Below are positions 55,213 through 64,000 of a DNA stretch of 64,000 nt, in pieces. Location of the stretch: assembly GCF_050003625.1 (NCBI RefSeq), contig NC_134398.1:70874891-70938890 (forward strand). Direction: 5' to 3'. Made by a program: the position numbers and the translations under genes. This stretch comes from Haematobia irritans (lineage: Eukaryota; Arthropoda; Insecta; Diptera; Muscidae). The notes beneath the pieces were generated by a model that saw only the letters and a list, made by a program, of their open reading frames with translations, made no database searches and was not told where the DNA came from. Position 1 is the stretch's first letter, and each line of letters starts with the position of its first letter.

Positions 55213-56022
55213 TTACCAGAGACTATGGAAATGTGGATTAGCCAACACTGAAACATATGTATAGTCAGGCTTGTAAGATGGGTATCTGGCATTTTCTTTT
55301 CAATAGCATAATAATACCAATTCCTTAATCTTCATGTCCAATTAGCTCGCATTTAAAATTGTAATTAATGTAAAGTAATTGATTTGGACGAAAAACCATC
55401 CTGCGTTGATATCAGGCTAACATAAAAATAGTAAGCTACGATGAGCCCGTCGTAAAAGGTAAACAAAACACTACTAATGTTGTCGTTAGAATTGTTGTTG
55501 TGTCCTTGAAACCAGTTTCAAATAGTTATCACAGTAGTTGTTGTTGACTAGAAACAAGACATTGTGTGATCGTTCACCAATCAGGTGAATTCATCAATGC
55601 GTCTAAAAATAGATTTCAATCTGTTGTTGCAGTAATGTAATAACAAATTGAAATCGAAAAAATAAGATTAAGGGATTGTAGCTATATGAGAAGATGATGC
55701 TCGGTGGTGTTGAAAAAATGATTCAACTTGGGAGAAATGATTCTCGTGTGTAATTTCCATTAGAAATTAGCATATAAGACCCAAATTGAATCATCTCACC
55801 CAGCCAGATCTTACTAGAGACTATGGAAATGTGGATTAGCCAACACTGAAACATATGTATAGACAGGCTTGTAAGATGGGTATCTGCCATTTTCTTTCCA
55901 ATAGCATAATAATACCAATTCCTTAATCTTCATGTTCAATTAGCTCGCATTTAAAGTTGTAATTAATGTAAAGTAATTGATTTGGACGAAAAACCAGCCT
56001 GCGTTGATATCAGGCTAACATA
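55213..56022. mobile_element. Small element with 212-bp direct terminal repeats (TRIM-like)
   Basis: Terminal repeats 55213-55424 and 55811-56022, same orientation, about 95% alike by eye (TTAC.AGAGACTATGGAAAT to ATCAGGCTAACATA). Target duplication AAAATTC at 55206-55212 and 56023-56029; removal restores the mariner sequence GTCAAAATTCGTTTTT. The interior (386 bp) has no coding frame and contains ACCCAAATTGAATCATCTC. The ends are not TG..CA, so an LTR-type origin is possible but not proven. Confidence 0.75.
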
Positions 56023-56036
56023 AAAATTCGTTTTTA

Positions 56037-57020
56037 TTATTCAAAATAGTTCCCTTCAAGAGCGATACAACGATTATAACGACCTTCCAATTTTTTGATA
56101 CCATTTTGGTAGTACTCCTTCGGTCTTGCTTCAAAATAGGCCTCAGTTTCGGCGATCACCTCTTCATTGCAACCAAATTTTTTCCCTTCGAGCATCCTTT
56201 TGAGGTCTGAGAACAAGAAAAAGTCGCTGGGGGCCAAATCTGGAGAATACGGTGGGTGGGGAAGCAATTCGAAGCCCAATACATGAATTTTTGCCATCGT
56301 TCTCAATGACTTGTGACACGGTGCGTTGTCTTGGTGGAACAACACTTTTTTCTTCTTCATATGGTTGCTATTTCGACCTTCAAACGCTCCAATAACGCCA
56401 TATAATAGTAACTGTTGATGGTTTTTCCCTTCTCAAGATAATCGATAAAAATTATTCCATGCGCATCCCAAAAAAAAGAGGCCATTACTTTGCCAGCGGA
56501 CTTTTGAGTCTTTCCACGCTTCGGAGACGGTTCAACGGTCGCTGTCCACTCAGCCGACTGTCGATTGGACTCAGGAGTGTAGTGATGGAGCCATGTTTCA
56601 TCCATTGTCACATATCGACGGAAAAAATCGGGTGTATTACTAGTTAACAACTGCAAACACCGCACATTTTGCACAGAGCTTCCTCATATCCAAATATTGA
56701 TGAATGATATGACCAACACCTTCCTTTGATATCTTTAAGACCTCTGCTATCTCGATCAACTTCATTTTACTGTCATTCAAAATCATTTTGTGGATTTTTT
56801 TATGTTTTCGTCGGTAACCACCTCTTTCGGGTGTCCACTACGTTCACCGTCTTCCGTGCTCATTTCACGACGCCTGAATTTTGCATACAAATCAATTATT
56901 GTTGATTTCCCTGGGGCAGAGTCCAGAAACTCATTATCAAGCCAAGTTTTTGCTTCCACCTTATTTTTTCCCTTCAGAAAACAGTATTTTATCAAAACAC
57001 GAAATTCCTTTTTTCCATTT
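56037..57020 (-). pseudogene. Himar1-like mariner transposase, frameshifted (DD34D)
   Basis: N-terminal part 56783-56995: LIKYCFLKGKNKVEAKTWLD, STEDGERSGHPKEVV (DNA-binding). Middle 56357-56674: YVTMDETWLHHYTPESNRQS (first Asp), SAGKVMASFFWDAHGIIF. C-terminal part 56037-56360: LFHQDNAPCHKSLR (second Asp), HPPYSPDLAPSDFFLFSDLK (third Asp is the second D of DLAPSD, 34 residues on) to CIALEGNYFE. All catalytic residues are visible, but frameshifts near 56355, 56660 and 56785 break the protein. It catalysed cut-and-paste at TA. Confidence 0.9.
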
Positions 57021-57595
57021 TTTTTACAATAACAAAATTTGCTTCACAAAAGACGCTCTATCTCACAAACTAATTGACTTACAGACGTCAAATTTTGACC
57101 CGAATCATTTAAAGGTTGGTCTATATAAAAATAATATGCATGTAATACTACCGACGCCATCTATGTGTCAGACAGGGGACTTATGAGCCAACCGTTACTA
57201 TAGTAAAATATGAAACTTCAAACTTAAAGGCAGAAAAAAACAGTGCTTGTACTGTGTTTTTGGAACAAAAATAATTTGTATTGCAAAAATAAAAATTTTG
57301 TGACAAAAAATTTGTTAGTGATAGAAATTTAACATTTTCGGGGAAATTCGAAAAACTCTAACAAAAGAAAAATGTTTTTGGTACACATTTTCCAAATATT
57401 TTTTCTTGCGTGTACTGCAACCGAGTGAAACGATCATATCGTATGGGATACTAATACGAGGATTACATAAGTTCATTCAATAAACCCTAGGTTATATTCC
57501 GCTTAGGTGTATATTTGGCGATATGTGAGGGAGAAGATACCACTCAGCTTTTGACCATAACTTATTCAATTGGCAATACCTCATCAAGTTATCTA

Positions 57596-58825
57596 CAGGC
57601 AAAAAAATAATTCTTTCCTCTCAAACGAAATTTTAGACAAACAAAGTTCGTTTCTCATTTGCTTTTCGCTGTAAGGAAGTGTATTTGGAGAAACGTAAAT
57701 ACTTTTTGTGATAAACGTTTATTCTTTTCCAGGATGTAAAAACAATTTCATAAAGACAAACTCAAAAAAAAAAACTTGTTTTCTTGCTAATTGCATTTTC
57801 CCTCACATCTTTTTCACATCCACGAGGTTTTTTAGTTCTTAACACCTTTTCCTGTTATACCAAGAATGTGGAAGAAATTATACGATTTTATAAATTTTTA
57901 AAATTTTTTTACCTTTCGCCTGGACGGAGAATCGAACCGTTGTATGAACAACGTAAAGGAATGTTAATGGGATCACCACACGCCAAAGAAAAAATACTTT
58001 CCCCCGGAACGAAATTTTAGACAAACGAAATTCCCCTTTCCTATAATATATTTTCGTTTGGAGCAAATAAACCCGAATTTGTGATAAGCTATTCTACGAT
58101 TGCCTCTAATAGTTTTTATTTGCTTTAAAAGAAAATTTTTTAGCGTCAAAAGAAAACTTTGCTTGTCTAAAATTTCGTCCTCAGAAAAGAAAACTCTTCT
58201 TTCTGTGCAGCTTCATCGATTATCGCCGATATTGTAATGAAAGTACTCTTAGACTTAGTAATGGAAAAATTGCACTTTGTAAGCCAACACACTAACCACT
58301 GAGCTATGTACCTGTTATGGTCATCAATAGATAAATATCCATATAAGTTATATTTATATAGCATAGCTTGCGGCGCCCACAAACCGAATAAACAAAGTTT
58401 ATTTAACAGAAACAAACATTTAGTTTGGCACCGTGGAGCAGTGGTTGCTACGTCCGACTTGCATGCCAAGGGTCGTGGGTTCGATCCCTGCTTCGACCAA
58501 AGTTTTTTTGCTTTTATTTTGTTTTTTATATATATTCCAGATATGTTCGGAAGATTCCGAAGAAATGTTCAACATTACATTGTAGTATATTAAATTTTGA
58601 ACTGTAAAATGTGTCTTATTAAAGACCTAAATTCAGAAAAGAACAGTGTTTGATATAAACGAAATGGACTGTGTTGTTGTTTCAAAAATAACTTTTTTTA
58701 AAAATTTTGTAACAAACGAATTTTTTTGGTGATAAAAGTTTAAAATTTTCGAAGCAATTCAAAAAAACTCTAACAAAAGAAAAACGTTTTCGGTACACGT
58801 TTTCCAAACTTTTTTTCTTTGCGTG
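57596..58825 (-). mobile_element. Family C TIR element, copy 4, with extra insert
   Basis: CAGGCAAAAAAATAATTC to AAAGAAAAAAAGTTTGG-type end GCGTG, TA at 57594-57595 and 58826-58827. tRNA-like modules: plus 58426-58498 (TGGAGCAGTGGTTGCTACG, GGGTTCGATCCC); minus module split, with the B box at 57930-57942 and the A box at about 58270-58310. The ~320-bp insert between them (about 57943-58262) has CGCCAAAGAAAAAATACTTTC at one edge and may be another small TIR element. Confidence 0.7.
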
Positions 58826-58829
58826 TAGA

Positions 58830-60545
58830 ATGTAGGAATACAAAAAAAAAATAGTAAAGTCAAAGTCCACTTTTTGTAATATCCAATATCGACTAATCGA
58901 ATTTTGAATATTTTGATCTAGGACAAAAAATATTTAATAGAGATCAAAATTCACTAATCGAACTTTATCGAAAAAGTTGAGTTTGAATTGAAAGGGATTA
59001 CGAGTAGCTCTTTTAATGTCAAAAACCCCTCATGTTTAATAGTCGAAATTTTTTAACATTTTGGCAATATTGTGGAGTGGTACTTCAAAAATATAAGTTT
59101 TTCTATATTATTCCTTCTATAGATCTGTTGAGTTTTTAAGCTCGATTTGAATTACTAGAAATAGTCATGCTAATAATTGGAATTTGTAGTTTGTCCGATA
59201 AAGAGAACCAATGAAGATGCGAAAACCCAAAACAGAAATCTTCTCGCCCGTTGGGACTGCATAAAAAGTAATCATAGGTGTAGATATGCCATTTAATTAA
59301 ATTTACAAAAGGTAAGTTTTTAGATTGCATTTGTACGATACATGTTGTTTAGATAAAAGTAACTTATGAAGTTTTATTAAGAGACCATACACTAAAAAAA
59401 TATTGATCTAATATGAATGATTATGCAATCTAAATTTTTCGGTAGACAAAATTTAAAAAAAAATTGAATTATATTAAATTTTTTAATACTCACCATTGAA
59501 ATTTGGGCCCCGCTCAAAGTGGTGTGTATTCGAACTTATATTAATGTAACGAAAAATATTTTTGATTTCAATATTACCTTTAGTTCAAGGTTAAATCCAT
59601 AAATTTGAAATATCTTAACCAACTGAACAAAAATTATATTTGTCAAATTGACTAGGGGAAGGAATGCAAGACATTTGCATGGATTATTACGGAATAGGAA
59701 ATTCGGCTTTTTATTGTGACCAAAATCGACTAAACGAACTTTGACGAAAAAATCGAAAAGTGGAATACGAATTTTCTCCTTATGCTAAAAATTCATCAAA
59801 ATGTCGAAAATCGCGACTCCACTTTTGAATAACTATAAAAACATAAAGTCAACTTTTTCAAAACTTTATATACTTTATAGGTGGACTTTTCACATTGTGA
59901 AAAATTTGGATCTTTCCAAATTTGGAAAAAATCGTAACTGGAAAAGCTCCGACTATCGTCAGCGAGACTATCAACTAAAATCTTCTAAAATCTCGTTTTG
60001 ATAGTCGTATTTGTCTCCATCAATTTTACAAACATTTCATTTTTCCTTTTTTCCCAAAGTCACAGCGAAATTTATTTAAATTCCGATTTAAATAAATATT
60101 TTCTACATTAACTGTGATTTAATTTTAGGATGTTGAATCCTTGAATTATTTATTTTTTTAATTGGGCAAACATTTGTTACTTTGATGTGTCTGTTAAATT
60201 TGCATTTATTTGTTCGAGAGTAGCTTTGTTTATATATTGTAAAAAGTAAATAGAAAGTTAGTTAATGAGACACTACACTACACTGAAAAATATTGACCTA
60301 ATATTAAAATTAATAATATTAAGCAATTATTATTATTAAGAACACATGTTTTAAAAATAAATATATTTTAATTAAAAGAAAGTTTATAGTCTGTACTTAA
60401 TATAGTCTTTAAGGAAAAAATTCCTTAAAGTTAAGAAAACAATTTTGATTTAAAGAAATAATCTTCAAACTGAGATATTTAATATTTGGTGTAAGGATAA
60501 AAAATCTTAAAATTAGGCTAAAATTTGAAGAAAATGTTTATTTGA
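58830..60545. other. AT-rich sequence, no gene
   Basis: No frame with a domain. Two TACACTRAAAAAATATTGA words (59390, 60285) look like diverged family A starts but no matching right ends were found. Confidence 0.35.
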
Positions 60546-60551
60546 AGTATT

Positions 60552-61048
60552 CACCCAAAAAGTGAACCCACAATGAAAAAATTTAGTTTTATTTTAGAAA
60601 ATTTTAATGGTTTTCTAATTACAAAATGTTACAAATAAGTACATACTTTTTTTAAATGGAAAAAAATTAAAAATAATTTTTTTTTCTGTTGTTTGAGAAA
60701 ATTTCATATGTTGTGGAAAAAAATTGGATTTAAAAATTGTTAAAATGTCTTTTGTGCTGTACGAAGTTCAAGACAGGTACAATTTTAGTAAAATTTACTC
60801 AATTGAGAGACGTATGAACTCAATTTAAGCAAACTTCTCCAATTTTAGGAAAATATGAACTATTTTAGTTTTAGTAAAATTGTGCACTATATTTGTATAC
60901 AACTTTTTTTCTTATTTTTAGTTCATGTCATTAAAGTAAGCAAAAAAATATTCAAATAAGGAACATTTGTTCACATTGGGCAAAATTCAACTAATTTTCA
61001 TGAACTAAAATAAAGTTTAGTTGGCATTAGCGCCCTCTTTTTTGAATG
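60552..61048. mobile_element. MITE family E copy 3, diverged
   Basis: CACCCAAAAAGTGAACCCAC at the left and CGCCCTCTTTTTTGAATG at the right, with TACGAAGTTCAAGACAGG and TTTTTAGTTCATGTCATTAA inside. Confidence 0.5.
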
Positions 61049-61144
61049 TATGTTATAATTTTGATATTAAATTTTATAGAGTCTTCTTTAAGTGCCTTTA
61101 CAATAAATACCTTTAGTTTAAAGAAGTATCTGGTCAAAATCTTT

Positions 61145-61226
61145 AGGTTAGGTGGCAGCCCGATGTATCGGGCTCGCTTACACTATTCAGTCCATTGTGA
61201 TACCACATTGGTGAACTTCTCTCTTA
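61145..61226 (-). mobile_element. 5'-truncated SINE with TSD
   Basis: Plus strand AGGTTAGGTGGCAGCCCGAT, ACTATTCAGTCCATTGTGAT, GGTGAACTTCTCTCTT. Flanks TCAAAATCTTT (61134-61144) and TCAAATCTTT (61227-61236). It keeps the LINE-like GTGGCAGCCCGAT stretch that the SINE at 42220 lacks, so it links SINE and I-type LINE tails. Confidence 0.8.
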
Positions 61227-61239
61227 TCAAATCTTTGGA

Positions 61240-62560
61240 TGAAGTAAATTTTTTGAATGCAAAAAAATCCTATATAATGTATTAAACTGATATATTGTTG
61301 ATGGATTATTTGTATTCCAATTGTATCGATTATTTGGATTATTTTGCATGTCTAGAGTTTCAACATTCATCCATTTCGTCTGTCTACTAGGATACTTATT
61401 GCGCTTCATCATGTTTAGAATACTTTGGGTGGAGTAGGAATGAATGGAATAGGAAAAAAAACAAATTGCCTGTTACTAAATAATAAATAAATATTGGTCT
61501 AAAAGTCGTAAAATCAACAAAAGCGGAGCGGAACACATGTAATTCGTATGGCAATAAACTAACATTGCTATACCCCACCGCTAAACAATGACACAACACA
61601 AAGACAAAAGCACTCAGTCTCCCCTCTATGAAGTCCTGGCTTTTTGGCAAAGGACTCTATGATTTATTTACACAGTCCTTTAGCCAATTGAAGACGATTG
61701 TTCTTCTCGTCTGTGTGAGAAGGCTCGTTTTCGGGTGGGTTGGCATTATTTACTCTGAAAAGATTTTCCTGTTTTTATTTTTATTTCCAACATCAACAGC
61801 AACTTTGTGTATCGGCAATGTATTGCCGGGGCTGGTTTTATGTCTGCCCTCGTGTCCTTGCCTCACACGAGTGTGGTGAACTGGAGATGACTGTTTGTTT
61901 GTTACCTGTTGCCTTATGACGATTTGATATCCTTTGATGGGTGGCGGTGGTGGAGATAGAATGGGTGGCATGCTGGGACCCTCAAAGATAATTGGTATTC
62001 TGCGCATATCAGCTTGTGCAAACAATTTGAAAATTATTACTTTCGAACCGGAACAAATGTAACTGTAACAATATTTTCGAGTTTTGACGTTTTTCCAGCC
62101 AGTACTGAAATTTGGAAAATAGCGTTTTTTCTAATTTAGAGATTGGACATAAATTGATAATGCGAAGTTTAAAGAATTGAAATAATTTGATAATGCGAAA
62201 TATTCTTGATAAACTCTGTTTTCAGCCACAACAACATAGAGAAAAATATAAAAAAGGAGGATTTAAGTTGTCCTATTGAATTATTGGATTATTTTAATTG
62301 AAATTAAGAGTAAATTGAGTTCTTGACAGTTTTTTTTAATGCAACACAAAGGAATATAATCCCATCTATTGGGAAAGCGAAGCAATCACTAATAGAAAAC
62401 AATTGCGTTCTACAATCGTCAACGAACGGTGACCAACTGAAACGGAAACTTTCACAAAAAATCAAAACGAAATGTTCACGTTTTCATACACGGCCGTTCA
62501 CAATTTCATGAACGGCATTCGTTTTTCTTTGGTAATGAAAAGTCTTAAAGTAATAGTTAT
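61240..62560. other. Apparently unique sequence, no supported gene
   Basis: A minus-strand open stretch (61750-62025, 91 codons) contains a short proline run (PPILSPPPPP) but no domain, and lies over GGTGGCGGTGGTGG sequence. Could be host non-coding DNA. Confidence 0.35.
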
Positions 62561-62569
62561 GGCATCTCC

Positions 62570-62645
62570 GCCGGTGGTGCAATGTGCTAAGGCGACTGTT
62601 AACGCGTATGGTGCAGACAACACAGGTTCGTGTCACGGGAGCGGA
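62570..62645 (+). promoter_or_regulatory. tRNA-like module
   Basis: A-box-like TGGTGCAATGTGCTAAGG (62574-62591) and B-box-like GGTTCGTGTC (62624-62633). It resembles the module at 31250-31325 (both share GTGCTAAGGCG). Probably the head of a decayed SINE or TIR element. Confidence 0.5.
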
Positions 62646-62799
62646 CATCTTTTATTTTAATTTTATTTATAAATGACCATGCCGTTTTTTCTATTGGTGA
62701 TGGGGTGTGATTAATCAGCCAGAGATGGACTATGAAGTATTTGACGTTTACGACGCATTTTTCTTAACGTGAAAAATTTTATTAACTTAGCCAAAATAT

Positions 62800-62940
62800 T
62801 TATTTTTTAAAACAATATTGTGAATTTGCTTAGCATAGAAGACGCATTTCTCCGATATAAGGTTGTTTCCTTTTCCAAATGTTGATTGACTTTTCAATAA
62901 AGTCGTTTTGTCCCTATAGTTAAGCGATTCGACTAGAGTG
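62800..62940 (+). mobile_element. MITE family A, 5' fragment
   Basis: TTGCTTAGCATAGAAGACGC, CTTTTCAATAAAGTCG and TAAGCGATTCGACTA in family A order. Both termini are absent. Confidence 0.55.
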
Positions 62941-63095
62941 ATCAAAACCGGTCGGTGAAAACCGGTTTTTCGTTTTGAACGGATTGTCGGTTTTGTATAA
63001 AATCCCATTTTCGGTGGACCAGTACAGCCGGTGTTTTTAATATCATAAAAGCCGGTTTTCGGTTTTTATACCCTCCATCATAGGATGGGGGTACA
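62941..63095. repeat. CCGGTTTT-rich tract ending in a TATACCC hairpin
   Basis: Several AAAACCGG/CCGGTTTT words in both orientations, then TATACCCTCCATCATAGGAT and GGGGGTA, a remnant of an H-type hairpin end. Confidence 0.45.
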
Positions 63096-63560
63096 CTGAA
63101 AAAACAATGAACCCTTTTCCATTGCAAAATGAACTAAACTATAGTAATATTGACCATGATTTAGCCCTTAAGATTTTTTTCAACTTGTCTAGTTTATAAT
63201 TTTCTTAAATTTTAGTTCATCTATAACATTGTAGTTTAGTTCATTTTTACAACACCATAAGATTTATATACCCCTACCAAGTTAAAAAGTCAGTATTATT
63301 TTGGATTACTTCCTTATTTTGTGGGAAACCCGATAATAAAAATTAGTTAACAGTCTCTTTAAAATGTCGACGACTAAACTATTTTTAAATCAATCATTCC
63401 ACAGTACAGAGAAATTAAATAATTAAAGGAACAACAAACCGTTTTACTATTATGAAAATTTTCATACATTAAAATTAAACTTTCTTTAAGCAAAAGTACT
63501 TTATTATAAATACTTATGATGAAAGTTCTTAATACAATGTTTTTTGTGAATAAAAATTAT
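63091..63560. mobile_element. Possible MITE family E relative
   Basis: CACTGAAAAAACAATGAACCC start, with TTAGTTCATCTATAACATTG and TTTAGTTCATTTTTACAAC. No right end found. Confidence 0.35.
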
Positions 63561-63814
63561 GACCACGTGGAACAGAGAGTAGTTCATTTGAATCCGCTGT
63601 TTGGACATTTTGACTTATCCTTTTTTTTATTCATCGTAGGTAGTTTTTTCACATATCTTGCTGGAAAAAATGGAAACAAAAATGAAAATTGTTAAAAATT
63701 TACACCATGTAATGAAATATAATTTTTAATTCTTCATTTTAGCTTGTAACTTACCATATTTGGGGCATTTTATCAAATGGTGTAAAGAATTCAACTTTTC
63801 TTTGGAAAACGTAT

Positions 63815-64000
63815 CTCATAAAATTTGTACCTGAAACAATTAGAGAAATAATGAAGTATTCTATATAAACTGATAAAACTGTGTTGTTATCGATGTGAAG
63901 GATAATAAAATAAATATTCTAGTTGAAAGAAAGCCAAAGTTTTAATATAAAACTTACCAATTCTCTATTAAATTGTACGCTGAGGGGAAATATAAAAAGT
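63815..64000 (-). repeat. Inverted copy of the ~200-bp splice-signal repeat, cut by the window end
   Basis: Reverse complement matches 14340-14545, including TTTCCCCTCAGCGTACAATTT, TTGGCTTTCTTT, CACATCGATAACAAC and TTGTTTCAGGTRCAAATTTT. It keeps the donor-like GAATTG|GTAAG (63953-63963) that unit 4 at 14.4 kb has lost. Confidence 0.7.

Larger units (their letters stand above)
55153..57195 (-). mobile_element. Himar1-like (irritans-type) mariner, with nested element
   Basis: TIR cores TTGGCTGATAAGTCCCCGGTCT at the left and, inverted, GGTTGGCTCATAAGTCCCC at the right; TA at 55151-55152 and 57196-57197. Without the nested element (55213-56022) it is about 1.2 kb, the mariner size. It carries a frameshifted transposase on the minus strand. 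Himar1-type ends are recalled, not searched. Confidence 0.85.
55040..57412. mobile_element. Family C TIR element, copy 3, split by a Himar1-like mariner
   Basis: 55040-55152 holds CTACGAGCCGATG and a tRNA-like module start (CACTGTGGAACAATGGTTTG). It is cut at TA and resumes at 57196 with AAACTTAAAGGCAGAAAAAAACAGTGC and ends TTTTTTCTTGCGTG at 57412, followed by TA. Order and spacing follow the copy at 57596-58825. Confidence 0.6.

Noticed and set aside
61750..62025. 91-codon minus-strand open stretch with a proline run
   Set aside because: The prolines come from GGTGG-type simple sequence; no domain, no splice context, no similarity I recognise.
1..64000. CRISPR array, operon or bacterial feature
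   Set aside because: No regular direct repeats with unique spacers, no bacterial gene organisation; all recognised coding sequence is eukaryotic transposable-element type.

Overview
The window looks like intergenic or intronic chromatin of a calyptrate, probably muscid, fly. It is AT-rich and almost wholly built of transposable elements, nested several deep. I recognise no host protein-coding gene and no bona fide tRNA or rRNA gene. The fly assignment rests on a Himar1/irritans-type mariner, Jockey- and I-type LINEs, DD41D rosa-like transposons, and (GGTTA)n-tailed tRNA-derived SINEs. Species is inference only.

Layout: 1-2.4 kb is a hAT-like MITE with an exact 8-bp TSD plus MITE debris. 2.4-10.35 kb is a decayed Jockey-type LINE (minus strand, 11-bp TSD), split beside its reverse-transcriptase YADD box by an RT-less I-type LINE (3104-6622, 13-bp TSD). 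10.8-14.5 kb is a ~200-bp tandem repeat carrying splice-site-like signals, interrupted by a TIR element (family B) that itself contains an inverted copy of the same family. 15.3-24 kb holds dispersed repeats ending in TATACCC hairpins (H, H2), a rosa-like DD41D transposon, copies of a CACTGAAAAAA MITE (family A), and a 217-bp near-perfect inverted repeat. 24.8-35 kb contains hammerhead-ribozyme motifs in Penelope-like or retrozyme-like fragments, several TIR elements (one with three tRNA-like B boxes) and AT minisatellites. 35.5-41.2 kb has an old rosa-like relic with a MITE inside, a second rosa-like copy nearly identical to the first, and a long-TIR Tc1-like relic. 41.7-44.3 kb is family B carrying a SINE and a family C TIR element with two divergent tRNA-like modules. 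46-51.8 kb has CATATGTTTGGG-type repeats (family D), a mariner/Tc1 chimera, another family C copy and an H element. 53-58.8 kb holds an H2 copy and a nest: a small element with direct terminal repeats inside a Himar1-like mariner inside a family C copy. 58.8-64 kb is mostly unrecognised sequence with a truncated SINE, MITE pieces, and an inverted copy of the ~200-bp repeat at the edge.

How the parts interact: autonomous-type coding sequences (LINE, mariner, rosa, Tc1) are all broken, while the non-coding parasites (MITEs, SINEs, hammerhead repeats, small direct-repeat element) are numerous and often have intact ends. Nesting order gives relative ages: rosa relic before MITE A; family C before Himar1-like before the direct-repeat element; family B before the SINE and family C. 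The most unusual signals are four hammerhead motifs of two designs, TIR elements carrying divergent Pol III-like promoter pairs, SINEs sharing the tail of the I-type LINE next door, and twin rosa-like copies that each lost the DNA-binding region through different deletions.
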